A stretch of 64,000 nt of DNA, taken from NCBI RefSeq assembly GCF_029784135.1, contig NC_073745.1, forward strand, positions 79,113,569 through 79,177,568. The letters run 5' to 3'. This document shows, in pieces, positions 1 through 10,906 of the stretch. The stretch's first letter is position 1; each line of letters starts with the position of its first letter. The stretch comes from Toxorhynchites rutilus septentrionalis (taxonomy: Eukaryota > Arthropoda > Insecta > Diptera > Culicidae). The notes under the pieces were generated by a model. The model worked only from the letters and a program-made list of their open reading frames with translations. It made no database searches and was not told the DNA's origin. Position numbers and translations under genes: made by a program.

Positions 1-429
1 AATGACAGCAGAGATAAAATTTGTTCCAAATTTCAGATCAATCGGTTAACAGGGAGGAGGTTAAATTTCTATTAATGTGCTAGTTTACTAGTTAAGAATC
101 CAATTGATTCTAAAGAGTAAACTAAAGATGTAAAGATGCCGCTATGTCATGAAACTCGGGCATGTCAAAAAAGTGAACCATCTGTTACAGACGGAACGCG
201 AAACACGAGAAATCTCGTGAGCGGTCCATAATGTGTTAAGATAAATTCATATCAAATTTGAAATAAGTGGGTTCAGTAGAACTTGGGTTATTGAGAGTGT
301 ACGTGAGTTTGAAAGAAGTTATAGCCGGGTAATACCGGGAAGTTTTCTTCGTTTTATTCCAAAAATTAATGTTTTATTCTGCAAAGTGGTTACAAATTTA
401 ATATTCAAAGTGTTGCCCATCGCTAGTCA

Positions 430-647
430 CAACATTGGCGGTCCGGAACGTTCATCGTCTTCCAAGTCAAAATTACCACTTTCAAACCGTGCAAACCACG
501 TCCGACATGTTCGCTCAGTTGGAGCATGGTCACCATAAACTTCCACCAAAATGCGATGACTTTCTGCAGTTTTTTTTCTTCTTCATATTGAAGTAATGTT
601 ACTTCACTCCCCGCAAAAAACACTCTCGTTGGTACGAAATTCGACAT
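430..647 (-). pseudogene. mariner transposase N-terminal fragment (Mos1-like)
   Basis: On the minus strand the reading starts at an ATG at 647 with MSNFVPT, like the first residues of Mos1-type mariner transposases. After a shift of frame it continues with ESHRILVEVYGDHAPT and then CRTWFARFESGNFDLEDDER, the first helix-turn-helix region that binds the terminal repeats. The sequence stops soon after the ERSGPP motif, so the second HTH and the whole DDD catalytic domain are missing. At least one frameshift and one in-frame stop separate the pieces. It is a dead 5' remnant. It belongs to a different mariner lineage from the copies at 1328-1737 and 17605-18879. Whether it once belonged with the other Mos1-like fragment near 50.4-50.9 kb cannot be told from sequence alone. 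Confidence 0.72.
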
Positions 648-840
648 ATTCGAAGTGGAAAAAAAACCATACTGTTTACGTTTCAACTTTTTGACAAAAA
701 AAAAAGACGCGCAATGACAATAGCTTTCCAACGAATGTCTGAAATTTTTTTTCACTGGAATAATAATAAAGTTACGCCATCTATTGTAAAACCGAAGAAA
801 CTTACCGGTACACCTAATAGTTTCGTGAAAAAAGCATTTG

Positions 841-1240
841 AAGTTCAGAATCAGGTTCCTAGCAGATAATTTACCGCATCACCGAAATGACTATAACTCG
901 GTAAAATTTTTTTCGTATTTCTGAGCCATGATAGTTTTGGGAATTGAATCAGTCTTTATCAGTTGAAAAATCCTGAGGCATCCGAGAAAACTAAGTTATT
1001 TTTATTACATGATCATAACATGAATTTCATAACGTGAAATACAGTTTACTTTTCTTATCTATTTTACCCATTCGACCATCTTTCGTGAAGAACATATTTA
1101 AATCAGATACGCTTTTAAATAATAATATGTGGAGTAAAATTGAATAAAAGCCACTTTCATGGAGATTTCGTGGAATAACTGAACATAGCAGAATCCACCG
1201 TAATTTATTTCTCCATATGATTGTTGCATTCTTTATTCAT
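841..1240. other. unassigned AT-rich stretch
   Basis: I see no coding region, terminal repeat or RNA-like structure here. It lies between two mariner fragments and is AT-rich like the general background. Confidence 0.5.
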
Positions 1241-1327
1241 CTTAATATGATATTGTTGGGGGAAAAGAAATGTCTTATTTCTGATCGAAGTTTGACGCTT
1301 TATTTAACATACTAAAAATTATCCAAT

Positions 1328-1737
1328 TTAAGTCAAACATGCGGCGTTTTGTTCGCAAACTTGTTGCCATTTAGAAGGCAACGTCATTATCCCCCCTTAT
1401 AAAACCCCCCCTCCTTATTTGCTCAGACAGCCAGTTTTCGCAAGCCTCTTTTGAGGCCAACTTAGTATCACCAAGAGCGTTTTGCATGGACCGGAAGAGA
1501 TGATAATCCTTTGGAGCCAGGTCCGGGCTATACGGTGGGTGCAATAGGACATCCCATCCGAGCTCCCGTAGCTGGAGGGTCATCAAAGATGTGTGAGGCC
1601 GAGCGTTGTCCTGGTGGAATCGTTACAGTATCGGGTCCATAAACTACAGGATTTTTTTCGGCCGTCTTCGTTGCAGTTTTACCTCGCAGGTAGTAAAAAC
1701 GTAAAATATGCCGAATTTCTTGCTTGGTGGACTCCAT
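1328..1737 (-). pseudogene. internally deleted mariner transposase (D34D type)
   Basis: From the ATG at 1737 the minus strand reads MESTKQEIRHILRFYYLRGK and VYGPDTVTI, the start of a mariner transposase. It then jumps directly to TLQLRELGWDVLLHPPYSPD and LAPKDYHLF, the region around the third catalytic aspartate, and ends at the LT-stop at 1328. The middle, with the second HTH and the first two catalytic aspartates, has been lost. The stop context, the HPPYSPDLAP motif and the EACENWLSE motif match the full-length mariner at 17605-18879, so this is the same or a sister family. It is a non-coding, MITE-like deletion derivative. Clean terminal repeats were not found around it. Confidence 0.8.
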
Positions 1738-1972
1738 CTTTGACGCGCTATAACTTGGGACTGAAAAGGACAATCACATTTTTTTTACAAAAAAATATAA
1801 CTTCAAAACTATGATATCTACAAAATTCTTGTCAAAGGATGAAATATTGGAAATTGTTTAAATTTTCACAAAAAAAATCCAAAAATTTTGTGGAAAAAAA
1901 TTCATTGATAAAAAAAGTTATTTTAAAAATTAAAATCATTCTTCTCAAAAACGTATTTCTTTTTAAATTTCC

Positions 1973-2097
<125 letters not shown>

Positions 2098-2604
2098 TGA
2101 AAGCTCTCTATAGCGACTTCGCAAGGGACCGTCGTTATAGAGAATTGTCGCTATAAAAGATTGTCGTTATAGAGAGCTTAGATGTCGCTATAAGGAGAAA
2201 AACGCCCAAGCTCTCGCAAAACAATCAAATTATATTAGAAACAAAAGCAATTGGTGGCTAACCATCTTGAAACAAGAAAACATTAAACAATGAATTCAAC
2301 TCATTCGTCCGATACAAATTTTTATCAAAAGCTGTATCCATATAACAATTGCGCAAACAATACATTCATTTTTGCAAATTTATTCTTTCGCTCTAGAACG
2401 GGATTCTTATACAACAATTCTTCGATGAATTTATTTCAATAAGCATTCCCAAATTATTTAAAGTTTTAATTTCTGTTTTTGTAAGTATCCGAAAATTTAA
2501 ATCAGTTGGGCGTGAACAGATGTTCACCGTTGATGGAACCTTATAATACACAACGTAGACTATTTAGGTATCTACGTAGTCATTGACGTTGACACACACT
2601 ATGA

Positions 2605-3372
2605 CTGCCGTTCTACGCATAGTTGTCCCATGTTCCAAAATCAACAACTGAGAAAAACGCAATCAAAGTTTTCTCGCATAATTGTCTACCAAAAGCTTTA
2701 AGCATTTCAATTTAGCAATACACCGGGGTTTTTATAAGCACTATACTATTGTTCAATGAAATGTGATGAGATCTCCTCACTGAATCAATCAAGCTTGATT
2801 ACGGGTTTAAAAATTCATGGTGGGAATGTTATGCCTAGAATATCAACATGGGACAATTGAGCTTGATGTTGGTTTTTGATATACTGGGAACAAACAATGA
2901 TTTTTTTGTGTTTTTTCGAAAGATTATGTTTTTCGTACGTAATAAATTGATAGAAACATCGTTTTATGAAGAAATGAGTGATTTGCAACAATAATATAAA
3001 TCTCATTGTTATTAGGCATTCGCTAACAAGGTGTACACGTGTTCTATAAAACTTTTTCTTATTTGTTTGAGAATTAGTTCGTTCTTCCCAACCAGAAAAG
3101 AGTGCATTAGGCCTGCTGAAAGTGTGACATGAAATTCTTGTACTTGAACCGACTTATTCGATATGGATCTACAAAAAATACATGGTGGGACAGTTATGAA
3201 TAGAATATCAACATGGGACAATTGAACTTGATGTGGTTTTTTTTTTAAAAGTTGGAAATAAACTATATGTTTTTTTATGTTTTCCGTAAGATTATGCATA
3301 AAAACAACGTTTTATAAACAAAAGTGAAAATCTTCAAAAAGTAACATGGGACAACTATGCGTAGAACGGCAG
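2605..3372. mobile_element. nested MITE with perfect 30-bp terminal inverted repeats
   Basis: Positions 2605-2634 (beginning CTGCCGTTCTACGCATAGTT) are the exact reverse complement of 3343-3372. The two ends enclose 708 bp without coding capacity. The element lies wholly inside the pogo-like element 2095-3582, so it inserted later. A target duplication is not clear: the left flank is TATGA and the right flank ATGTA. The core 'catgggacaa' of the terminal repeat also recurs inside the element. Confidence 0.75.
2816..3299 (+). repeat. internal direct duplication of about 120 bp
   Basis: 2816-2935 and 3181-3299 are diverged direct copies sharing 'catggtggga', 'agaatatcaacatgggacaa' and 'aagattatg'. 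Both lie inside the nested MITE. Confidence 0.75.
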
Positions 3373-4014
3373 ATGTATGGAGTGAAATTGAAAATAGTCG
3401 TAATAGAGAATGTTATGTTTTAGTAAATATAAGCGATAATGTGTCGTTATAGGGAAAGGTCGTTATGGAGATATGTCGCAATAAAGAAACGAGTTTCCAT
3501 GCGATTCTGAAGGGACCTGTGGACATGTCGTTATAGGGAGATTTGTCGCTATAAAGATTGTCGTTATAAAGAGCTTTGACTGTATATATATATATATATA
3601 GCCCTTACAATTACTAACAAGTCGTCCATACATCGGAAGATGGGCACTTTTACAGGGAGAAAGTTTTTCTAACAACAAATTTTTTATATTTTCTTTAAAA
3701 AAATACAACTAATCCTAATTTTGTTTAAAGTCAAGATAGCGATATAGTGTATGAGATAAAGTTTTAGATCTTGTTAAAATATAAACTTTTGTCGAAGCCA
3801 CCAACTTTCATTTTTGTGTGAAGACTCCTGACAAAAATTATGTTTTGTTCGTAACATTTTTATGTGTGAATTCTCACGTTTGACATGTTCTTGACATGTT
3901 TCTAAATAGAGAATAGTTAGCAGACCATTTAAAATGCGATAATTTATACATAAAAATGTAACGAAATGAACATTAATAGCATTTTTGCAAAGAAAAACAT
4001 GAAAAAGTTGTTGA

Positions 4015-4210
4015 AATGAAAAACTTTTTCCATGTAAATGTACCCATCGTCCGATGCATGAAAAACTTGTTGGAAATTTTGAGGGTTATTTATATCTTTT
4101 TTTTACAGAATTTTGAAAGCATATGTTTTCTAGAAAAATGAATTTCAATTTTCAAAATATTTTTTTTCAATGAATTTTTTTTCCACAAAATTCTTTGATA
4201 ATTTTTAATG
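4015..4210 (-). repeat. R1 repeat, inverted copy
   Basis: Read in reverse complement this stretch follows the order of the R1 repeat: 'attttgtggaaaaaaa', 'caacaagtttttcatgcatc' and 'gatgggtacatttacatgg'. With the forward copy ending near 3690 it forms diverged inverted arms, so R1 may be a fold-back element or two copies in opposite orientation. Confidence 0.6.
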
Positions 4211-4418
4211 AAAACCAAAAATCATTTCTGGCTGAATGGCTTCGCCAATAAGCAAAATATGCGTTATTGGTCAGGCATCAATCCACACGTAATCCATTTG
4301 AATTTTTGACTGATTCTACGTGAAATTTTTCTTCTGAAGAATATTTCATTAATATTTTGTGGCATTCATTTCGGTTTCCCAAAAATTAACAACAAAGCAA
4401 CGAACAGAAGAGTAGTGC

Positions 4419-4800
4419 GGAGCAAAGGTGCGCACGGGGCAAAAGTACGCATTGGCCTTTTTGACGCAAACGAGCATAGAATTTCGACAACAGTGTATTC
4501 GTTTGATACATTATTACACCAGCAGCTCAAACATATAAACAAAATACATTTCATGAAAGTGGCAAAAATATATGAGGTAAAAAAGCGATGTTTTTATCTA
4601 TTTTATTTCAGTTTTGAAGATGACGGTTAACTTACCTAAAATAACTGGAAAGTTCGAAAGTACACTGTCAAGGAAACCTTCATTCGATAGTAGATGATAG
4701 TGCTCATTCGTTTTTGTGAAAAAGTTCAAGGGAAATTCGTTTAGTTCAAAAATTATTTGTGGGGCAAAGGTGCGCAGTGGCTGTGGGGCAAAAGTTCGCA
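4419..4800 (+). repeat. iterated 16-bp motif, probable pogo-like transposon end
   Basis: The 16-mer GGGGCAAAGGTGCGCA or a close variant occurs four times: 4419-4434, 4436-4451, 4761-4776 and 4785-4800, in two pairs with the same orientation. A solo copy on the opposite strand lies at 15328-15343. It lies just upstream of a decayed pogo-type transposase (4887 on), so I infer a subterminal array of transposase-binding sites. A matching right end was not found. Confidence 0.6.
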
Positions 4801-4886
4801 CCAGATTTTTGCTCTGAGAAAAAATTATAAAATGTTTTCAACCAAATCTTCAACGGGATCCACAAGAAGAAAACTGATTTGAAGAA

Positions 4887-5376
4887 ATGCACTCCAGAAA
4901 TGCTCAAATGGCCCGACATAGGCTTCGGGAGGGAGTCTCGAATTGTCGGATTGCGGCAGACCTCGGTATTTCTGAATCAGCTCTGAGGAAAAGGCTCATA
5001 TCAGTGAGTTATTTATGATTTGAATCTTCTTTCATTGACATTTCTACTTCTGCAGGGATGTGTCAGCGAGCAACTAGGGCGATTGAGACAAGTATTTACG
5101 AGTGAATAGTCTGAGGATCTGGAAGACGACTGCAGAGCACAGGACAAAGCTTTCTATGGTATGACTCTCGAATATTTACGTCGTCTGGCGTTTGATTTTA
5201 CGGAAGCCAACTACCGCCAGCACGAATTCAACCAACTAACGCTCTCGAAAGCTTTCCCTCTCGGAACTTGGATTCACAACCAACAAACGTATTTTTATGA
5301 ACGAAAACCGAGGAGCCGCGGCGAGGGAGCTACGGTCCAAAGCTCTACAAATGAAAAAACGAGGACAGCTAGTTAA
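4887..5376 (+). pseudogene. pogo/Tigger-type transposase N-terminus with 52-bp intron
   Basis: Exon 1 (4887-5003) reads ARHRLREGVSNCRIAADLGI and SALRKRL, a psq/CENP-B-like first HTH. A GTGAGT donor at 5004 and a TTCTGCAG acceptor ending at 5055 bound a 52-bp phase-0 intron. Exon 2 continues with LGRLRQVFTSE, an in-frame stop, EDLEDDCRAQ, FYGMTLEYLRRLAFDFTEAN and the start of a second HTH (HEFNQ). This order is typical of pogo-superfamily transposases in insects. The DDE catalytic domain is not recognisable downstream. The iterated motif array at 4419-4800 is the likely 5' end of the same element. The domain call comes from family knowledge, and the intron from splice-site sequence and reading-frame continuity. 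Confidence 0.6.
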
Positions 5377-5473
5377 AGTCCACACGAAGTTTGGTATCGT
5401 ACATATCAATGAGAGTGCTGATGGACGAGAAAAGTCTATTTTCTCGGAGAACGATCTACACGCTTCGCCATAA
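5297..5473 (+). pseudogene. short ORF resembling a retrotransposon FP-type C-terminal domain
   Basis: A 58-codon frame from the ATG at 5297 contains ARELRSKALQMKKRGQLVKV, then HTKFGIVHINES and SIFSENDL. The spacing of basic and hydrophobic residues (A-x2-L-K..G..V-x-T-x2-G-x-V) resembles the C-terminal domain of FP-like ORF1 proteins of some LINEs. It overlaps the end of the decayed pogo frame in another phase. If correct, it is the tail of an ORF1 joined to a pogo remnant. The match is by eye, short and uncertain. Confidence 0.3.
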
Positions 5474-6031
5474 CCTTTCCTATTACGTTTCTGTTTACTC
5501 CTATGCAGTCTTCCATGTTTCACAAAAAACACTGCGTCCGGAATAAACATGTCCACGCTGCTGTTCACAGTTTTGTGTTTGAGTACAAACATGATTTTTT
5601 CGTACCTATATTAGAAAATGTGACATGTTTGTATTCATGGTATGTTTGGACATACGATGTTCAATCCCAATGTTTCACATGATGTTCGAACATGGTGTAC
5701 AGTTTCTCTTGCATTTTCACCGGCACCGGCAGTGCGTAAGTAAGAAGAATCTAATCGGACACCACACCACCACCACTCAACGCGTGGTGTGTTGGTATGT
5801 TGACATGGAAAAAATGCTTTCCTTTCATGACAATGGGTGCTTCATCAAAAATATTGGGCAAATAAAATAAACCTCTTTTTCTGTTCTGAACAAAATAAAC
5901 ATCGATTGATATGAGAGTTGTTCACATTTGATATCATTATTTAGTGCACGCATCAATTTATATATTGAATTCATGTAACATTCGCTATTATTAGCTATTT
6001 GAACAAGTACTAAAATTGAATTTTTCAGCAG

Positions 6032-6110
6032 TGACATGTTAGGCGTGACGCTAACCACTCGACCACGGGAGCAACAATTTTGGCTGGATCTTTGAATACA
6101 AATGGCCAAT
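6032..6110 (-). mobile_element. tRNA-derived SINE head, decayed
   Basis: The minus strand reads 'cccgtggtcgagtggttagc', a good RNA polymerase III A box of the tRNA-Ser/Leu/His kind, followed by 'gtcacgcctaacatgtc'. The B box is degenerate ('aaattcaatttta'). I see no matching cloverleaf and therefore do not call a functional tRNA. Confidence 0.5.
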
Positions 6111-6539
6111 ACTGCGACCCGAGCTATAAAACGAGCGGAGAAGAGGAGAAGAAAGGATGATGCAATCGCATGCACACATAGCATATGTAGTGCAGTGTAA
6201 GTGTAGCTTTTAGTTTTTTCCTTCATTCAGTTTGTGATAACATCGAGAAATTAATGGTGTGTTTTAGCCGCTGAAATTTCTCTGCTGGTTCTGCTATGTG
6301 CCGCTGAAAGTTGCATCTAAAACTAATTTTTGGGTATTTATTTTTTTGGTCAGCATTTGTACGACGTCGCCCGCTACGCAGTCGGCTCCCCAGACTTTAA
6401 TTGCCAACATGCACGCCAAAAAAAAATTGAAAGCTACTTTCTATTCAGAGAATGTTTTCTTTGAACGAAACCAAGGATTATTTAATCAGACTTGCAAAAT
6501 GTGCATGAACGATCTATAAACTTTTACTTAGTCGCGGCA

Positions 6540-6975
6540 ATACATACACACACTCTTTACAGATACACGGGCCGAAGGTTGTGCAGTCCACTGATCATTC
6601 AACAAGAGCCAAAGGTTGTACCGCTCATGACAACTCTACACGAGCTGATGATTGCGCCGGCTAGTGATCATTCTATCCTGGATTACTCGAGTCGAAAAAG
6701 ACGCACCACGCTAGATATGGGGTGCAGACTAGGGGGTCGTTGCTGATTAACGGTCAGCTGCATCCCAATAGGAAGTATCCCATGTCGGGCACACGTACAG
6801 AGCACTAAAGACTGCAACATCCCAATTATGAGAACGCTTGTAATACTAACCTCGAGCCAACCGCGAGTAATCGGTTACATATTACTAACATAGTTGTAAG
6901 CGAACAATGTCAAAATATTGAACTCCCGGCCCCGTTAGGCTGACGCCATATGAGCCTTAATAAAAATATATATTT
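6540..6975 (+). repeat. possible 3' end of a non-LTR retrotransposon
   Basis: This stretch is more GC-rich than its flanks. It ends with 'aactcccggccccgttaggc', 'tgacgccatatgagcc' and an AATAAA-like 'ttaataaaaatatata'. That form resembles 3' ends of I/LOA-type mosquito retroposons. No reverse transcriptase is attached, and the small frames in it are not recognisable. The assignment rests on general resemblance. Confidence 0.3.
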
Positions 6976-7358
6976 TGGTGCATGAACTTATAGCCTCTTA
7001 GTTCGTGCAATTTTTGAAATGCGAACTAAATTTCAAGTTCGTTTCTGTGAAAAAGTATTCTACGAAGAAATGTTTTGGGATGAATAATTTCTTTCCGTGT
7101 ATGAAAAGAAATGAAACGAAAACAATGAATACTGCGACATCGGGTGATATGTTTGTACATGATGTTCTTGAATTATAAACATCGTGTTTGTTTTCACATG
7201 TCTATGTTTGTGTATCATTGTTCGTGTTGGGGATAGACACTCAACACTAGCGAGAATCATGTTCGAATTCAAACAAAAACATGGAATGTTCACATCGCGT
7301 GGACATGTGTAAGTGTTTTTCGGAAGACTGCTCCTATGTATTCCATCCTTCTGGTCCC

Positions 7359-7395
7359 ATGCTGCTGCTGCTGCTGTTGCTGTGGCTGTTGTTTC
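7359..7395 (+). repeat. CTG-rich trinucleotide tract
   Basis: 'ctgctgctgctgctgttg' followed by 'ctgtggctgttg': five clean CTG units with degenerate extension. Not part of a recognisable frame. Confidence 0.85.
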
Positions 7396-7699
7396 TAGCC
7401 TGGAAGATTTTTTTCATGTTACCTGATTTTATAGTGCTAATAGTTCAATTTGTTTGATTGTATTCGACATTCGCGTCGCTCATGTTATTGATTAATTGAA
7501 TTATGATTGAATTGAAAAGATTATTATGCAATGTATTATTATCGTGTATGCTCTCTCTACTTATTTTCTCTTATTTCCTAAACACATTTCCAATCCTTAT
7601 GGCTAGTCGTTGCTATGATAAAGCATCTACGAATTTTTGCATACCGGAGACTGTTATGAAGTGTGCTCTTCATCCAGGAAAACTATCTGTGTGTAGTGT

Positions 7700-10385
7700 A
7701 AACAGTCAGAGTATTTGTGCTCGCAAGTTGCAATGCTTGCGATGTATGTTTGATGTATGTTAACGAGAAACTGAAGTATAGTGTCATTGAATTCTCTTCA
7801 AATCCACCAGGAACGCCATGTTCCGAGTATATTGCGATTGAAATTCTACTCAACAATGAAAAGATATTTTTAGCTACTTTTTATAATTCACCAGAAGTTG
7901 ATTGTGCAGACATAGTCGATACCTTGTTGTCTCACTATGGGACAAAATTCGAAAATATACTACTAGTAGGCAACACATTAACACGAATCTTCTTGATAAC
8001 AATTCGGGTAAGACATCCAGATTTAAATCCATTTTATTCATTCATTAATTGTTCAGCTTTAGTTGCGAACCAACATTTTCCCATAGTAATGGTTCATCAC
8101 AATTATATCTGATGCTTTCTAATCGTAGATCACGGTTGCTTCGCTTCAATCAAATAGATGTACCTGTATTTTCGAATCATTATTTGAGTTTTGCTTCACT
8201 TGATTTTGAAATAGTATTCCTCGATAGATGTAGATGGCTTACTTCAGGCATTTCATTAGTTTGACTGGTTAAGTTTTTATCGGTCAAATGATTCCAATGA
8301 ATTGCTAAACCTTTTTAATTCAACAATTAGATATCTGCATGATCATTTCGTTCCATTCCGAACATTTGTTCCCAATAAAGCTAAGAACACATGGTTCGAT
8401 GATTCCATTTGTAAAGGTATTATTGATCGTGATTTGATTTACAAGAGGTGGAAAAATAGTAAAGATCCCAACGATCATAAATTATTCAACATTCTTCGAA
8501 ATAAGGTGACTGTGCTCATTCGTCGAGCCAAACGAACGTATTATGATAGCTGGGCTGACAATAATCTTCCTGTCAAAGAACTGTGGAAAAGATTAAAAAC
8601 ATTAGTTTTTTGTCAATCAAAATCATCCTGTTCTGTATAATTTGACTCTAATGAGATAAATGAGGGTTTGGCTAGATTTTTTTTTGGAAATTCGATTGCC
8701 ACTGAGAATAATGTCAATCAATTTGTAACAAATCGAAATTCACTTTATTTCGATACGATCAATGAAACTGATGTCATAATTACTTTGTATTACATAAAAT
8801 CCAATGCAATAGGTCTTGATTTTCTTCCAATTAAATTTTTGAAAGCAATCATTTCGCTTGTGGCTGAATCGATTACTCATTTATTTAATTCTATCATAAC
8901 TACATAACTAGTGTTTTCCCGATGAATGGAAAAAATCTAATATAATTCCGATATGAAAAAAGCCAAACATATATAACATCCAAACTTTGCGCCCTGTAAG
9001 TATACTTTGTGCGTTGTCCAAGGTATTTGAACGAATTGTTAATACGCAAATTTGTCATAATATAAAACAAAATAACCTGCTAAGTTCGATGCAATCTGGA
9101 TATCGTCCCCGTCACAGCATAAAAACCGCAATGCTGAAGGTGTTCGATGATATAGGACTTATTCTGGATAAAGGTCAACCTGTTGTCCTATTATTTCTGG
9201 ACTTTTCAAAAACTTTTGACACGATTTCCCACGAAATTTTGTGTGAAAAACTGTTGCAAAACTTTGATTTCTCGAGCCATGCAACGACATTGGACATTGG
9301 ATCGTACCTAATAGGACGATGTCAGACGTTTTTAATAACGGTGTTTATTCTAGATTTCTTTCAATATCCTCTGGAGTACCTCAAGGTTCGATATTAAGAC
9401 CAATCTTATTCTCATTGTATATTAACGATCTAAAATATTGTAAAATACATATTTTTGCGGACGATGCCCAGATATACTTCGACTGTCTGGATAATACAGC
9501 AACGGCTATTTCAAGAAAAATAAATGGGTATCTTGACAGAATACATAAATGGTCGTACAGAAATAAACTTCTGCCGAATGCCAATAAAACCAATGCATTA
9601 TTCATAAACAACTCACAATCTAACAATATTCTCAAACCAATGCTGCAGTTTAATAGCTCAGCAATTCAATATGTTGGAAATGGTTTGAGTCTTGGTATAG
9701 TTATTCAATCTAATTTTAGCCTTGATAAATATATTTTCAAACAATGTGAAAAAGTATATGGTAGCCTTTGTACATTACATGCTACCACATCTTTCCCCAG
9801 CACTGACACTAAACTTAAGCTTTTCAAGAGACTTGTATTGCCTCACTTCATTGCCTGCAGTTTTCTTTTATCTATCTCATCAGTTTTCGCGCAATCTAAA
9901 CTACAAGTAGCATTGAACGCATGTGTTCGATATGGCAAATCTTCTCAGACTGAGTAGATTTGCCAGAATCTCTCACCACCAATATCGTCTGATTGGTTGT
10001 CCGTTTAGTAAATTTGCTCCGATGAGATGTTGCATCTTTTTATTCAACCTTGCAAGGACAAAACTCCCAGGCTACTTACACGAAAAATTAGTAACTCTAA
10101 GAGGTTTACGCTCAAAAAATATGCAATTCCACGACACTTCACTTTCAGGTATGGTAACTCTTTCTTCGTGAGAGGCATTTCACACTGGAATTCATTGCCA
10201 AATGAGTTAACTCTTGTAAATTCACAAGCAGTATTTGAGAGGAAATGTTTAGAGCATTTTAGTCGTTAAACTCAAAAATTAATAATTTTATAATCAGTAA
10301 TGCACTATTTGTATGTAAATCAGTGTAACAATTAAACAGACAAAAGTCTCAAGTTACTAATTAAATTTGAATAAAATAAAATAAA
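7700..10385 (+). pseudogene. LINE A: decayed non-LTR retrotransposon (EN plus RT)
   Basis: Fragments in shifting frames follow the order of a Jockey/CR1-group ORF2. The endonuclease region (7750-8000) has FLATFYNSPEVD and FENILLVGN. The linker (8302-8640) has WFDDSICKGIIDRDLIYKRW and LIRRAKRTYYDSW. Reverse transcriptase follows: LRPVSILCALSKVFERI (8987 on), motif A VVLLFLDFSKTFDTISHEI, motif B SSGVPQGSI and motif C FADDAQIYF (9319-9957), then thumb sequence to about 10269. The D of motif A and the ADD of motif C are still present, but several stops and frameshifts break the gene. The 5' end and ORF1 are missing, as in typical 5'-truncated LINE copies. The 3' end carries a tail of aataa/aaataa units at 10369-10385. 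Confidence 0.85.
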
Positions 10386-10567
10386 GTTGCAAAACTGGCA
10401 GGAAGAGATTGGGATCCTAGCTTCATGAGGAACCATCATCTGTCTCTTCGAACCCTACAACAGCGCAACGAAGCAACAGCGCTCCAAGGCAAAGCGTCGG
10501 AATCCTCAAAACTGAAATCCAAGATGAGAAAGAAAAATAAACAATTGCTCAAAAATAATTCAAAATG
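10383..10567 (+). pseudogene. possible pogo-type transposase fragment
   Basis: Directly after the LINE A tail an open frame reads KVAKLAGRDWDPSFMRNHHL, then SLRTLQQRNEATALQGKASE and a basic tail, to a TGA at 10567. The pattern AG-x-DW..SF-(M/L)-(K/R)-x-H..LSLR resembles the end of the second HTH (CENP-B type) of pogo/Tigger transposases. No catalytic domain follows. The match is by eye. Confidence 0.35.
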
Positions 10568-10904
10568 AATTTCAAATTAAAAAGTTTTTGTTTTCACCAT
10601 GCATTCAATTCAATAATGGTTATGTTTCGTTTACGTTTATGTTTTCACAATGAACTTCAAATTTCAACCGCGAGTTTAAAATAAATCAAGTGAAGGTAAC
10701 TATGTATCTATAAACTTGATCTATATTAATAAAAATGACTTGGTGTCCGTTCCACACGATTTAACTCACGAACGGAGCAACGGATTTAAACAATCAGTAT
10801 CATGATTGAAGCATCAGGTTTATATGTCAAAAAAAAAATTATATACCGCGAGTATAGATTATGTACATAAAAATAATTTCTGTGGGAACTTGAGTGTTCG
10901 AAAT
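10568..10904. other. AT-rich spacer with a low-copy repeat look
   Basis: No gene is seen. 10721-10800 ('taataaaaatgacttggtgt', 'cacgatttaactcacgaacg') looks like part of a dispersed repeat seen in many insects, but I cannot name it. Confidence 0.3.
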
Positions 10905-10906
10905 TA

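Larger units (their letters stand above)
5495..7340. repeat. diverged inverted-repeat element rich in ACATGTTT words
   Basis: 5495-5600 ('cctatgcagtcttcc', 'aacatgtccacgc', 'gtgtttgagtacaaacatga') corresponds to the reverse complement of 7230-7340 ('gagcagtcttcc', 'acatgtccacgcg', 'gtttgaattcgaacatga'). The arms are rich in ACATG/CATGT words. The 1.6-kb interior holds a SINE-like fragment (6032-6110) and a retroposon-like tail (6540-6975). The outer boundaries are unclear. Confidence 0.5.

Noticed and set aside
6298..6519. 73-codon frame with a hydrophobic start like a signal peptide
   Set aside because: Short, without a homologous pattern, and inside a repeat-rich interval; the hydrophobic stretch follows from T-rich sequence.
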